DNA from: Pseudomonadota bacterium
GTDB taxonomy: Bacteria > Campylobacterota > Campylobacteria > Campylobacterales > Campylobacteraceae
Assembly: GCA_002746565.1 (NCBI GenBank)
Contig: PDPI01000024.1
Location: 1-64,000, forward strand
Reading direction: 5' to 3'
DNA: 64,000 nucleotides
Shown here: piece by piece, positions 54,701-64,000 of the stretch
Layout: the number at the start of each line of letters is the position of its first letter
Position numbering within the stretch: the first letter of the stretch is position 1
Made by a program: the position numbers and the translations under genes
The notes under the pieces: model-generated
Told to the model about the DNA's origin: nothing
The model's input: the letters and a program-made list of their open reading frames with translations, nothing else
The model's database searches: none

Positions 54701-54952
54701 ATGAAAGAATGTTCGATTGATAATGCGAAAATGTTAGAAATTTACAAAATAATAGGTCAAAATGTTAAAAATATAAGAATAGATAAAAAAGTATCTCAAC
54801 TAAAATTGGCATTAGAAATTGGTCATAATTCAGTTGGCACGATTTCTACATGTGAGCTTTGTCTAAACAACAAACACTTCAATATCGAACATCTCGTAAA
54901 AATCGCCGATGTTTTAGAAGTGGATATAAAAGATTTTTTTGAGGGGATTTAA
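54701..54952 (+). CDS. XRE-family transcriptional regulator
   Basis: The track starts at 54671, inside a dyad; the ATG at 54701, with ATAGG upstream, is preferred (83 residues). HTH: IIGQNVKNIRIDKKVSQLKLALEIGHNSVGTIS, then HFNIEHLVKIADVLEVDIKDFF, the standard XRE end. Divergent from the exported pair, so probably its repressor. Ends in a 4-bp overlap with the AsmA gene (convergent). Confidence 0.8.
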   Translation: MKECSIDNAKMLEIYKIIGQNVKNIRIDKKVSQLKLALEIGHNSVGTISTCELCLNNKHFNIEHLVKIADVLEVDIKDFFEGI

Positions 54953-57666
54953 TTTTTAATCCCCATCTCACATCCTATCCACTCTTTATCTTTTGAGTTT
55001 ATTTCTTTTGGTTTTTGGATGATTATATTTTTTTCTGTCAAACCTTTTGCTAGCAAGGCTTCTTTGATGGCATTTGCCCTTAGGGTTGCTAGTTTTACTA
55101 GATCTGTGTCTTCGTCTTCTTTGGCATCTAGTTTTTTATCATAGGTTCCTTGGACGCTTAGTTTTAGTTTGGGGTATTTTTGGATGATTTTTACATAACT
55201 ATCCATTTTGGCATTTTCGGATACTTCTAAAATGGCACTTGAGGCTTGAAAATCGACACTTTTTAACTTGTCCGCATCTACTCCTAAAACATTTCCTATG
55301 ATGTTAAATGGGGCTGAGACTATGCTTGTGAAAAATTGGATTATGGTTTTTACTATCACACTGCCATAGCTAAAGTCTGGACTATTCATGTCCCCTGAAA
55401 ATGGAATATTTAGGTTTATGTCTCCATTGCTATCTTTTAATAAGCTTAAGGCTAATTCAAGGGGTACATTTAGAGCATCTTTGCTTTTGACTTTTTTACC
55501 AAGGTTAAAATTTTGGATCTTGGTTTCGCTTTTGCCTTGCAGTTGTCCTTTTTTGATATTTTGGCTTATCTGTGAACTTATGGTACCTTTTTTGGTGTCG
55601 TATCCTAGGTATTTTTGGGTGTAGGCGTTTATGCTTTTTATGCTTAGATTTCTTATATTTGTGTCAATTTTGCTATTTATTTTTATGTCTTTTGGTATAA
55701 AATTTCCGCTTATGCTTAATAATCCTGTTTCGTTTATATTGGCATTTAATTTTAGTTTTGTATTCTTGGGTTTATTTAGGTAAAAATCATCCAAATCTAA
55801 CTTTATTTTATTTACTAGAGTGTTAGATGGGCTTGGTAAATTTTGATTTTTTAGGTTTAATTCCCCATCTTTTAGACTAAGTTTTTTCAAAGCAGAGTCA
55901 AACTTTTTGCCGCTTTTTTCTTTGTTTTTGTTTTCATGTTCTATAAAAATATTATCAAAATTATTTTTACCATTTTTTTGCAAATCAATATCTATACTTG
56001 GATTTTCTAGGGATAAATTTTCTATTTCTAGCTCATTTTTTTCTTGGTTAAAATTAATATTTTTTGCATCTAGATCGCCCAAGGATATTAGCTTTTTTTC
56101 CTTTTTATCAAGCAAGTTGATTTCTTTAAGTTTTGCGTTTGAGGTTAAAATAAGATTTTCATTTTTGTATTTTATATCTCCCTGTGAGCCTAATTTTCCC
56201 TTTGTTAGTTTTGCTTTTATAAATTTTTGGATGTAAGGATTTAACTTTTCTAAACTATTATATTCTAAATTATATTTTGCATCTAAACTAAAAGGATTTG
56301 CTAAAATATCTGTTTTTAGTGATAGCTTTAATTGATCTTTTTCGCTTGCGTTTAGATCTAAAAAGATACTCTTATTTTGGTCGCTTGAAATGTTTTTAAT
56401 GTGGGCGTTTATGGATGAAATTGTTTGGTTAAATTCATTTTTATCACTAAAATCTAGTTTGGAATTATTTATATTTATATTATCAACTAAGTATTTAAAT
56501 GAAACATTACCCTTACTTGCATTTTGTTCGATTTGCCCATCTTGTTTGGATTGATTTTTATCTTCAAAAAGATTTATTTTAAGATCGGCTTGGTTGAGAT
56601 CTATATTTTTTATCCTCGCTTCAAACTTGTTTGCAAGGTCATATTTTATATTTATGTTTGAGATTTTTGCCTCTTTTGTTTTTGCTTTTATGGGTAAAAA
56701 ATCATTTTCAAATAAGCTTACCCCATTTGCTATCACATGACCCTTACTAATCTCAAGTGCCTTTTTTGAACTGCTTAAAAAGAGGTAAAAATCCTTAAAA
56801 TCCAAGCTTTTTAAACTAGCAATCTTATCTTCATTTTTGAAAATCTCCATATTCTTAAAATTAATATCTTTTATGTCCCCATCTAACTTTATGCCATTTT
56901 TATTTATACTCATCTCATAAGAAAAATCCATATCAACCCTTGTATTTTTGGGGTAAAGTTCCTTTTTGCTTAAGCCATAGGCGACTAGGGAGTTTAGGTT
57001 CATATCCTTTATATTAAATCGTCCTTTTATATTGAGCGGATTTAGGCTAATGGTTCCTTTGTAGGATAGATCTTTTGCGTTTGAAATCTTTGTATCTAGG
57101 GTTTGGGAGCTTATAAAATCTTTTTTACTGCTTAGGTTTTTGAGTTTAAGATTTAATGGGCTAAAGGAAAGTTTTATAGGTTTTTTTGCATTTTTTGCAT
57201 CTAGATTTATATTTGCTTTTTTAATTTCTAGATTTTTTATTTCAAAATTCCAAGGGGATTTACTTTGTGTTTTTGTGGTATTTTTATCATTAATTTCCAT
57301 GTATTGTAAAAGGTTTGTTTTCCCTTCTTTGTCAATTTTGATGGATAAAGAGGGTAGATCTAAACCAATATCTTCAAAGGAAATCAGCTTGCTAAATAAG
57401 GGAAAGATGTCTAGGTTTGCGTGCAGATTTTTTGACTCAAAAAAGCTGAATCCATCCTTATCGCTTATCTTGGTATTTTCTAAATTTAGATAAAAACTAA
57501 AAGGATTAAAATATATTTTCTCAATCCTTACATGCAGGTGGGTTTTTTGGGCTAATTTTTCTGGTAGGAAATTTTTCATAATGTAAGGAATGCCAAAAAA
57601 TCCAAGTAAGGTGTAAAATATAAATATAAAAATCGCCATAAAAGAAAATATTTTCAATGCCCTCAT
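54949..57666 (-). CDS. AsmA/DUF748-family envelope protein
   Basis: Track start 57738 lies upstream of a minus-strand -10 box; the ATG at 57666 with AAAAGGA fits better (905 residues). One N-terminal membrane helix (IFSFMAIFIFIFYTLLGFFGI), then long repeated beta-strand segments of the AsmA/DUF748 type (periplasmic bridge-like), and a C-terminal OmpA-like part (SVQGTYDKKL...LRANAIKEALLAKGL). Such proteins are thought to move phospholipids between membranes. Next to queH in opposite orientation. Confidence 0.85.
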   Translation of the reverse strand: MRALKIFSFMAIFIFIFYTLLGFFGIPYIMKNFLPEKLAQKTHLHVRIEKIYFNPFSFYLNLENTKISDKDGFSFFESKNLHANLDIFPLFSKLISFEDIGLDLPSLSIKIDKEGKTNLLQYMEINDKNTTKTQSKSPWNFEIKNLEIKKANINLDAKNAKKPIKLSFSPLNLKLKNLSSKKDFISSQTLDTKISNAKDLSYKGTISLNPLNIKGRFNIKDMNLNSLVAYGLSKKELYPKNTRVDMDFSYEMSINKNGIKLDGDIKDINFKNMEIFKNEDKIASLKSLDFKDFYLFLSSSKKALEISKGHVIANGVSLFENDFLPIKAKTKEAKISNINIKYDLANKFEARIKNIDLNQADLKINLFEDKNQSKQDGQIEQNASKGNVSFKYLVDNININNSKLDFSDKNEFNQTISSINAHIKNISSDQNKSIFLDLNASEKDQLKLSLKTDILANPFSLDAKYNLEYNSLEKLNPYIQKFIKAKLTKGKLGSQGDIKYKNENLILTSNAKLKEINLLDKKEKKLISLGDLDAKNINFNQEKNELEIENLSLENPSIDIDLQKNGKNNFDNIFIEHENKNKEKSGKKFDSALKKLSLKDGELNLKNQNLPSPSNTLVNKIKLDLDDFYLNKPKNTKLKLNANINETGLLSISGNFIPKDIKINSKIDTNIRNLSIKSINAYTQKYLGYDTKKGTISSQISQNIKKGQLQGKSETKIQNFNLGKKVKSKDALNVPLELALSLLKDSNGDINLNIPFSGDMNSPDFSYGSVIVKTIIQFFTSIVSAPFNIIGNVLGVDADKLKSVDFQASSAILEVSENAKMDSYVKIIQKYPKLKLSVQGTYDKKLDAKEDEDTDLVKLATLRANAIKEALLAKGLTEKNIIIQKPKEINSKDKEWIGCEMGIKN

Positions 57667-57697
57667 ATATAAAATCCTTTTTTGGTATAATTTTCTT

Positions 57698-57703
57698 ATT
57701 ATA
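57698..57703 (-). promoter_or_regulatory. -10 box of the AsmA-like gene
   Basis: TATAAT on the minus strand, 31 nt before the ATG at 57666; it decides the downstream start. Confidence 0.5.
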
Positions 57704-57728
57704 TCAAAGTTTTGTGAATAAAATGTGA

Positions 57729-57734
57729 TATAAT
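57729..57734 (+). promoter_or_regulatory. -10 box of queH
   Basis: TATAAT, 19 nt before the queH ATG, with AAAGG between. Confidence 0.5.
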
Positions 57735-57753
57735 CCATAAAAAAAGGTTTTAG

Positions 57754-58836
57754 ATGCTAGTTCACATTTGTTGTTCCGTTGATAGTCATTTTTTCTTGCA
57801 AGAGCTTAAAAAACTTTATCCCAAAGAAGACTTAGTGGGCTTTTTTTATGATCCGAATATCCATCCTTATAGTGAATATTGCCTACGTTTACTAGATGTT
57901 AAAAGAAGTTGTAAAAAGCTTGGAATTAGACTGATTGAGGGGGAATATGATTATGAAAATTGGCTTGAGGCGGTGCGTGGGTTTGAAAATGAGCCCGAAA
58001 GAGGAAAAAGGTGTAATCTTTGTTTTGATAATCGCCTTGAAAATACAGCCATAAAAGCTAAAGAACTTGGGCAAAAAACCATAACAACAACCCTTTTGAC
58101 TAGCCCGAAAAAATCTATGGAGGATCTTGGCAACTCTTTAAAACAAATTTGTGCTAAACATGAACTAAATTTCATCACCCCAGATTTTCGCAAAAATTCA
58201 GGCACATCAAGGCAGTTTGAATTAGCCAAAAAAGATATGCTTTACCACCAAAATTATTGCGGATGCCTCTTTGCCCTAAATGACCAAAGGCAAAGCCAAA
58301 AAAGGTTAAGTGATGAGCTAATGAGCCCGATTTCAGCTCAGATCTTGCCATCAAGCATAGATGAGAGAATAAAGCTTTATGAAAAGGTAAGAAAATGGGA
58401 GAAAAAAGGGAAAGATTTTTGGCTTAAAAGGGAGAGTTTTTTAAATTATCGATTATTAGATGCAAAGATTAAGGCCCAAGGCGAGGTTTTGCCATCTTAT
58501 ATTTTGTTTTATTCTCACATGAAAAGGACTTTTACTAGGGGGAAGATTGCCAAAGAGGAAGATGGAATAGGATATTTCAATAGGGAAAATATAATATTTT
58601 TAAGCCTAGAAAAATACAATAATCTAAGTAAGAAAAATTATAAAAGTGTAAAAGAGTTGATTTTTGCTCCACCAAAGCTCAAAGTTGATTTGGATGTGAG
58701 GAAAAAATTGCAAGATAACTTTTTTTCCCTTTCGCCAATTATCATTTTAGATGCCCTAACTTTCCATAGGCTAGAAATTACCTTAAATTCACATATATAC
58801 CAAGATGTTAGGGAAATTTTAGCAATAAAAAGATAA
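57754..58836 (+). CDS. queH: epoxyqueuosine reductase QueH
   Basis: 360 residues. QueH/DUF208 signature: MLVHICCSVDS (Cys pair), RGKRCNLCFDNRL (CxxC) and QNYCGCLFAL (CxC) coordinate the cluster. Last step of queuosine synthesis, replacing cobalamin-dependent QueG. The C-terminal ~150 residues extend beyond the usual core of about 200 residues. Confidence 0.92.
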   Translation: MLVHICCSVDSHFFLQELKKLYPKEDLVGFFYDPNIHPYSEYCLRLLDVKRSCKKLGIRLIEGEYDYENWLEAVRGFENEPERGKRCNLCFDNRLENTAIKAKELGQKTITTTLLTSPKKSMEDLGNSLKQICAKHELNFITPDFRKNSGTSRQFELAKKDMLYHQNYCGCLFALNDQRQSQKRLSDELMSPISAQILPSSIDERIKLYEKVRKWEKKGKDFWLKRESFLNYRLLDAKIKAQGEVLPSYILFYSHMKRTFTRGKIAKEEDGIGYFNRENIIFLSLEKYNNLSKKNYKSVKELIFAPPKLKVDLDVRKKLQDNFFSLSPIIILDALTFHRLEITLNSHIYQDVREILAIKR

Positions 58837-58874
58837 AATACCTAAATTAAAATTAAAACTAACTAGGGAATAGT

Positions 58875-59321
58875 ATGATAGATGTAACAAAAATTCAAAA
58901 AATATTGCCCCATAGGTATCCTTTTTTACTTATAGATAGGGTGATAGAGCTTAAAAAAAACACACAAATAGAAGCTTACAAAAACGTAAGCATAAGTGAG
59001 CAAATCTTCCAAGGACATTTTCCAGATCATCCCATTTACCCAGGTGTTATGATCATAGAAGGAATGGCACAAGCGGGTGGAGTTTTGGCATTTGAAAGTA
59101 TGAGTGGAGATGCTCAAAATGATGCTAGAGATAAGGTTGTTTATTTTATGAGCATAGATAAAGCGAAGTTTAGAAAGCCCGTGGTTCCAGGGGATAAACT
59201 TGTTTATAAACTAGATGTTTTAAAACATAGGGGAAATATTTGGGTACTGCAAGGAAGGGCTTTGGTCGATGAGAAAGTGGTGGCCGAAGCTGAACTTAAA
59301 GCTATGATAGTGGATAAATAA
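58875..59321 (+). CDS. fabZ: 3-hydroxyacyl-ACP dehydratase
   Basis: 148 residues. [11 protein letters not shown]; catalytic His and Glu in [20 protein letters not shown]. Fatty acid elongation and lipid A supply. 1-bp gap to lpxA. Confidence 0.96.
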   Translation: MIDVTKIQKILPHRYPFLLIDRVIELKKNTQIEAYKNVSISEQIFQGHFPDHPIYPGVMIIEGMAQAGGVLAFESMSGDAQNDARDKVVYFMSIDKAKFRKPVVPGDKLVYKLDVLKHRGNIWVLQGRALVDEKVVAEAELKAMIVDK

Positions 59322-59322
59322 G

Positions 59323-60108
59323 ATGCCTTCTATTCATAAGAGTGCCATCGTTGAAGATGGAGCGGTGATAAAAAAGGGCGCTAAAATTGGGGCTTATACG
59401 TTTATTTCAAGCAAGGCGACCATAGGAGAGAATGTTCAGGTAATGCAAGGAGCTCAAGTTTGCAATAAAACCACCATAGGCAAAAATACAAAAGTTTTTC
59501 CCTATGCCATGGTTGGGGCAAATCCCCAAGATCTAAAGTATAAAGATGGACAAGACACTGCCCTAGAAGTTGGTGAAAATTCTATCATAAGAGAATTTGT
59601 AACCATAAACACAGGCACCATAGGGGGTGGCGGGCTTACAAGGGTTGGAAGTAATGTTCTTATCATGAACTACTGCCACATAGCCCACGATTGCATTTTG
59701 GGAGATAATGCCATTTTAGCAAACAATGCCACCCTAGCAGGACATGTGGAAGTTGGGGATTTTGTGGTAATTGGCGGTCTTACTCCTATACATCAATTTG
59801 TCAAAATAGGCGAAGGCTGTATGGTTGCGGGTGCTAGTGCTCTAAATCAAGATCTGCCACCCTTTTGTTTAGCAGAGGGCAACAGAGCCATGATAAAAAG
59901 CCTAAATCTAACAGGACTAAGAAGAAGGTTTGATAAAGAAGATATAAATGAGCTTAAAACCGCATTCAATAGTCTATTTAGATCTAAAAAGCCCCTAAGG
60001 GAAAATGCCCAAAATATTTTCGAAACAAGTCAAAATGAAAAAGTAAAAAAAATGTGTGAATTTATCTTAAATACAAAACGTGGAATACCCTATGAGAGAA
60101 AGGTATAG
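59323..60108 (+). CDS. lpxA: UDP-N-acetylglucosamine acyltransferase
   Basis: 261 residues of left-handed hexapeptide repeats; catalytic His in NYCHIAHDC. First step of lipid A. Operon with fabZ and clpX, as in C. jejuni. Confidence 0.96.
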   Translation: MPSIHKSAIVEDGAVIKKGAKIGAYTFISSKATIGENVQVMQGAQVCNKTTIGKNTKVFPYAMVGANPQDLKYKDGQDTALEVGENSIIREFVTINTGTIGGGGLTRVGSNVLIMNYCHIAHDCILGDNAILANNATLAGHVEVGDFVVIGGLTPIHQFVKIGEGCMVAGASALNQDLPPFCLAEGNRAMIKSLNLTGLRRRFDKEDINELKTAFNSLFRSKKPLRENAQNIFETSQNEKVKKMCEFILNTKRGIPYERKV

Positions 60109-60136
60109 CAATTGTGAGATGGAAAGGCAAATGTAA

Positions 60137-61360
60137 ATGAGTAAAAAACAAAAAGAATGTAGTTTTTGTGGTGTTAAAGAAAGCGAAAAGCTAAGATTGA
60201 TAGCTGGGTTTAATGCCTATATATGTGAAAATTGTGTGATCTCAGCACACAAAATAATGCATCCAGACGAAAATAAAAGTCCAAAGATTGCAGATAAAGA
60301 ACTATTGACACCCAAAGAGTTAAAGGCTGTTTTGGATGAATTTGTTATAGGGCAGGAAAGGGCAAAAAAGGTTTTCTCAGTGGGTGTTTATAACCACTAT
60401 AAGAGGATTTTTAAACAGCACAACATAAAAGATGGTGATACGGAGATCTTAAAATCAAATATCTTACTAGTTGGACCAACTGGAAGTGGAAAAACCCTCA
60501 TGGCACAAACCCTAGCTAGGTTTTTGGATGTGCCAATAGCCATCAGCGATGCAACAAGCCTAACGGAGGCTGGTTATGTGGGAGAGGATGTGGAAAATAT
60601 CCTAACTAGGCTCCTCCAAGCGGCCGATGGGAATGTTAAAAAGGCTGAACAAGGTATAGTTTTTATAGATGAAATGGACAAAGTTGCTAGAATGGGCGAG
60701 AACCGTTCTATAACTAGGGATGTTTCTGGTGAAGGGGTTCAGCAGGCCCTTTTGAAGATCATAGAAGGAAGTGTGGTAAATATTTCTTCAAAGGGTGGAC
60801 GTAAGCATCCAAATCAAGATTTTATCCAGATTGACACTTCAAATATACTTTTTGTTTGTGGTGGGGCCTTTGATGGCCTAGAAGAGATCATCCAAAGAAG
60901 AATTGGAAAAAATGTTTTAGGTTTTGGGCAAAAGTCTAGTGCGAGTGAGAAAAAGGATGTTTTAAGGTTCTTAGAGCCCGATGATTTGGTTCACTTTGGT
61001 CTAATCCCAGAGCTCATAGGTCGTTTACATGTTATAACAACCCTAGAAGAATTAAGGGTAGAGGATATGGTTAGAATTTTAAGCGAGCCAAAAAATGCCA
61101 TTTTAAAACAATACAAAAAACTCTTTTCAATCGATGAGGTTGAGCTTACTTTTGAAAAAGATGCCTTAAAAGAGGTTGCAAATTTGGCATTGAAGAGAAA
61201 AACGGGGGCAAGGGGTCTTAGAACCATCATGGAAGAGACCATGGTAGATGTTATGTATGAACTTCCAGAACTCGGTGGTTTTGAGGTCATTATAACTAAA
61301 GAAGTTATAACAAAGGGCGAAAAACCTTTGTATGTTAAAAAAAATATAAAAAGCGCATAA
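60137..61360 (+). CDS. clpX: ATP-dependent Clp protease ATP-binding subunit ClpX
   Basis: 407 residues. N-terminal zinc domain [12 protein letters not shown]...CENC, Walker A GPTGSGKT, Walker [10 protein letters not shown], and a ClpP-binding loop near GFGQ. Unfoldase for ClpP. Between lpxA and mreB. Confidence 0.96.
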   Translation: MSKKQKECSFCGVKESEKLRLIAGFNAYICENCVISAHKIMHPDENKSPKIADKELLTPKELKAVLDEFVIGQERAKKVFSVGVYNHYKRIFKQHNIKDGDTEILKSNILLVGPTGSGKTLMAQTLARFLDVPIAISDATSLTEAGYVGEDVENILTRLLQAADGNVKKAEQGIVFIDEMDKVARMGENRSITRDVSGEGVQQALLKIIEGSVVNISSKGGRKHPNQDFIQIDTSNILFVCGGAFDGLEEIIQRRIGKNVLGFGQKSSASEKKDVLRFLEPDDLVHFGLIPELIGRLHVITTLEELRVEDMVRILSEPKNAILKQYKKLFSIDEVELTFEKDALKEVANLALKRKTGARGLRTIMEETMVDVMYELPELGGFEVIITKEVITKGEKPLYVKKNIKSA

Positions 61361-61369
61361 GGAATAAAA

Positions 61370-62404
61370 ATGATATTAAGTCAGTTGATTGGATTTTTTT
61401 CAAGGGATATGGGTATAGATCTAGGAACAGCAAATACTCTAGTTCTTGTTAAGGGCAAGGGAATTATAATAGATGAACCCTCAGTTGTTGCGGTTCAGTA
61501 TGATAAACATGGGAAGCAAAATATCTTAGCTGTTGGTCACGAGGCAAAGGAAATGGTTGGTAAAACCCCAGGCTCCATCGAGGCGATTCGTCCTATGAGA
61601 GATGGGGTTATAGCTGATTTTGATATGACTGAAAGAATGATAAGGTATTTTATAGAAAAGGCCCATGGCAGAAAAAGTCTTATCCGTCCTCGTATTATCA
61701 TTTCAATTCCTTATGGATTAACCCAGGTTGAAAGAAAGGCCGTTAGAGAGTCTGCTATGAATGCTGGTGCTAGGGAAGTGTTTTTGGTTGAAGAGCCAAT
61801 GGCAGCTGCTATCGGGGCTAATCTTCCTGTAAGGGAGCCTAAGGGGAGTTTGATAGTTGATATTGGCGGTGGAACCACAGAAATTGGTGTGGCATCTTTG
61901 GGTGGGCTTGTTATTAGCAAATCCATTCGTACCGCTGGGGATAAGATAGACATGGCAATAGTTGATTATGTTAAGAAAAAATACAACTTGTTAATAGGTG
62001 AAAGAACTGGCGAAGATATAAAAATATGTGCAGGAACGGCTATCCAATTAGACGAAGAGTTAAAGACCATCGTTAAGGGAAGGGATCAGGTTAGCGGTCT
62101 TTTAAGCAGGATTGAGTTAACAAGCGAAGATGTGAGAGAAGCCATGAAAGAGCCTTTAAAGGAAATAGTTGACGCCCTTAAAGATGTGCTTGAGATCATG
62201 CCTCCAGATCTAGCTGGGGACATTGTAGAAAATGGGATAGTTCTATCGGGTGGAGGAGCTTTAATAAGGGGCTTTGATAAATATCTAGCCGACATAGTAA
62301 AACTTCCTGTCTTTGTTGCCGATGAGCCGCTTTTGGCTGTGGCAAAGGGTACGGGTAGAGTTTTAGAGGAGATACAGCTTTTGCAGCACCTCTCAAATGA
62401 GTAA
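61370..62404 (+). CDS. mreB: rod shape-determining protein MreB
   Basis: 344 residues, actin fold: MGIDLGTANTLVLVKGKG, DIGGGTTEIGV and LSGGGALIRGFDKYLA. Guides wall synthesis along the cell side. Overlaps mreC by 8 bp. Confidence 0.97.
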   Translation: MILSQLIGFFSRDMGIDLGTANTLVLVKGKGIIIDEPSVVAVQYDKHGKQNILAVGHEAKEMVGKTPGSIEAIRPMRDGVIADFDMTERMIRYFIEKAHGRKSLIRPRIIISIPYGLTQVERKAVRESAMNAGAREVFLVEEPMAAAIGANLPVREPKGSLIVDIGGGTTEIGVASLGGLVISKSIRTAGDKIDMAIVDYVKKKYNLLIGERTGEDIKICAGTAIQLDEELKTIVKGRDQVSGLLSRIELTSEDVREAMKEPLKEIVDALKDVLEIMPPDLAGDIVENGIVLSGGGALIRGFDKYLADIVKLPVFVADEPLLAVAKGTGRVLEEIQLLQHLSNE

Positions 62405-63140
62405 TAGATTAAAATTTGTAATTTTTATACTTTTAGCTTCTTTTTTATCCTTTCAGTATAGCTCTTTTGTTAGGGCTAGGGTTGTGGGTGTTGGAAATAT
62501 TTTTATTGAAAACTATCTTGCCTTGCAAAGATATATCAAAGAGGGTATTTCAAATCACTTTAATCAAAAAGAAACCATAGTTAAACTAAAGGAAGAAAAT
62601 AAGAAACTAGAGCAATCAAGCCTACTTTTGGTTGCCTTTGCTGGAAAATTAAATCAAATATTACAAGATAATCATAGGGGTAAATTTGAACCAAAGCTTC
62701 AGCTAGTCCAAGCCCTATCCTATGAACAAATAAGCAATTATAACCGCATCTGGATAGGCATGAATGATTTTAATAGCTCAAAAATATATGGGCTCATCTC
62801 TAAGGGAAATACAGCAGGCATAGTAATATCCAAAAACAAAAAACCCCTTGGACTTTTGCAGGGGGATTATAAGTGTGTTTTTTCGGTGATAGTGGGAAAG
62901 GATAAGTTTCCAGGAGTTGCCACTGGAAGGGGTAAATTTATACATGTAAGGTATATCCCCTCTTGGATGAATCCAAAGGTTGGAGATGAGGTTATAACAA
63001 GTGGACTTGACAATATCTTTCCCCTTGGTTTTCCAGTGGGAAAGGTTGTTGAAATCAAAAAAGAAGAATCCTACCAAACAGCCATAGTTGAACCAAATAT
63101 AAAGATAAATTCATCATCGTTTTTTTATGTGATAAAATAA
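62397..63140 (+). CDS. mreC: rod shape-determining protein MreC
   Basis: 247 residues. N-terminal membrane helix (FVIFILLASFLSF), short coiled coil (VKLKEENKKLEQSS) and the beta domain with VGDEVITSGLDNIFPLGFPVGKV. Works with MreB. 9 bp before carB. Confidence 0.94.
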   Translation: MSNRLKFVIFILLASFLSFQYSSFVRARVVGVGNIFIENYLALQRYIKEGISNHFNQKETIVKLKEENKKLEQSSLLLVAFAGKLNQILQDNHRGKFEPKLQLVQALSYEQISNYNRIWIGMNDFNSSKIYGLISKGNTAGIVISKNKKPLGLLQGDYKCVFSVIVGKDKFPGVATGRGKFIHVRYIPSWMNPKVGDEVITSGLDNIFPLGFPVGKVVEIKKEESYQTAIVEPNIKINSSSFFYVIK

Positions 63141-63149
63141 AGGAAAAAA

Positions 63150-64000
63150 ATGCCAAAACGAGAAGATTTTAAAACCATTTTACTCATAGGCTCAGGTCCA
63201 ATAGTCATAGGTCAAGCATGTGAATTTGACTATTCTGGAACACAGGCTGCAAAGACCCTAAAAGAGTTAGGTTATAGGGTTGTTTTGATAAATTCAAACC
63301 CAGCAACCATCATGACAGACCCAGAGTTTGCCCACAGAACCTACATAGAACCCATCACAAAAGAAGTCATAGAAAAAATCATAAAAATAGAAAAAGTCGA
63401 TGCCATACTTCCAACCATGGGTGGACAAACTGCCCTAAATGCTGCCATGGAATTATATGAGGCTGGAAGTTTGGATGGGGTAAAATTTTTGGGAGCAAAT
63501 CCAGATGCAATTAAAAAGGGCGAAGATAGGTCAGCCTTTAAAGAAGCTATGATAAAAATCGGTATGGATTTGCCAAAAAGTAGCTATGCTTATAATCTTG
63601 AAGAGGCATTAAAGGCGGCTGAAGATATAGGTTTTCCGCTTATTATCCGAGCTTCTTATACCCTTGCAGGTGGTGGAAGCGGAGTTGCTTACAATATGGA
63701 TGAGTTTAAAACCCTTGCCCAAGGAGGACTAGATGCAAGCCCTATAAATGAGATCTTAATAGAAGAGAGTTTGCTTGGATGGAAAGAATATGAAATGGAA
63801 GTTATTCGCGATAAAAACGATAACTGCATCATAGTTTGCTCCATCGAAAACCTAGATCCCATGGGAGTTCACACGGGAGATAGTATAACCATTGCCCCAG
63901 CACTTACTTTAACCGATAAAGAATATCAGCTCATGAGGGATAATTCTTTTAAAATCTTGCGGGAAATTGGCGTGGATACGGGCGGAAGTAATGTGCAATT
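63150..64000 (+). CDS. carB: carbamoyl-phosphate synthase large subunit (3' partial)
   Basis: Not in the track because it runs off the right edge. ATG at 63150 with AAAGGA upstream; [52 protein letters not shown] and [12 protein letters not shown] are CarB signatures (first ATP-grasp half). 283 codons are visible. Feeds pyrimidine and arginine synthesis, linking to pyrC in this window. Confidence 0.97.
   Translation, partial: MPKREDFKTILLIGSGPIVIGQACEFDYSGTQAAKTLKELGYRVVLINSNPATIMTDPEFAHRTYIEPITKEVIEKIIKIEKVDAILPTMGGQTALNAAMELYEAGSLDGVKFLGANPDAIKKGEDRSAFKEAMIKIGMDLPKSSYAYNLEEALKAAEDIGFPLIIRASYTLAGGGSGVAYNMDEFKTLAQGGLDASPINEILIEESLLGWKEYEMEVIRDKNDNCIIVCSIENLDPMGVHTGDSITIAPALTLTDKEYQLMRDNSFKILREIGVDTGGSNVQ

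Overview
The window comes from a Campylobacterota genome, most likely a Campylobacter outside the thermophilic jejuni/coli group. It is AT-rich. Menaquinone prenylation, NifU/NifS Fe-S assembly and many gene neighbourhoods match Campylobacter as I remember it: rpmE-rsmI-rRNA methylase-RodZ-like-aminotransferase-hom-yraN-trxA-trxB, hisIE/SPFH/ilvE/bcp, and fabZ-lpxA-clpX-mreB-mreC-carB. The species cannot be fixed from the sequence. I saw no rRNA, tRNA, CRISPR array or insertion sequence.

Region by region. Bases 1-4713 are an accessory polymorphic-toxin/immunity region: the 3' end of a large toxin gene with a GIY-YIG-like nuclease tip, two immunity-like genes, orphan fragments, and four tandem paralogues of a small membrane protein, three with a zinc ribbon. 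Bases 4757-10359 hold a lipoprotein gene, pyrC, a TRAP binding protein, yajQ, a D-2-hydroxyacid dehydrogenase, a HTH/coiled-coil protein and rpsU. Bases 10475-25767 are mostly housekeeping: PPOX, recQ, purM, coaE, dapF, prfA, rpsT, moaA, mqnP/ubiA, a DadA-like gene, miaA and an ornithine cyclodeaminase homologue, with one PIN toxin-antitoxin pair inserted. Bases 25908-30083 form an unusual five-gene unit: lipoprotein, MacB/FtsX-type permease, ABC ATPase, a DUF2238-like membrane protein and a CPBP-like protein lacking the usual EE motif.

Bases 30174-37338 carry two nucleotide-sugar genes, a double-DUF1566 exported protein, an EamA transporter gene altered at both ends, a YafQ-type TA pair and nifSU. 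Bases 37339-37818 are a repeat-rich gap. Bases 37819-51415 are core metabolism (hom, thioredoxin system, dapB, purF, hisIE, ilvE). Bases 51500-54952 are a second variable spot: a 21-residue hydrophobic peptide gene that looks like a type I toxin, mazEF, and two exported proteins divergent from an XRE regulator. The window ends with an AsmA/DUF748 gene, queH, fabZ-lpxA-clpX-mreBC and the start of carB.

The best candidates for undescribed biology are the type I toxin-like locus at 51.5 kb, the tandem zinc-ribbon membrane-protein array at 2.5-4.6 kb, a dispersed hairpin repeat with compensatory base changes (3.1 and 37.5 kb), and the ABC/lipoprotein/CPBP operon. Functions proposed for these are inference.
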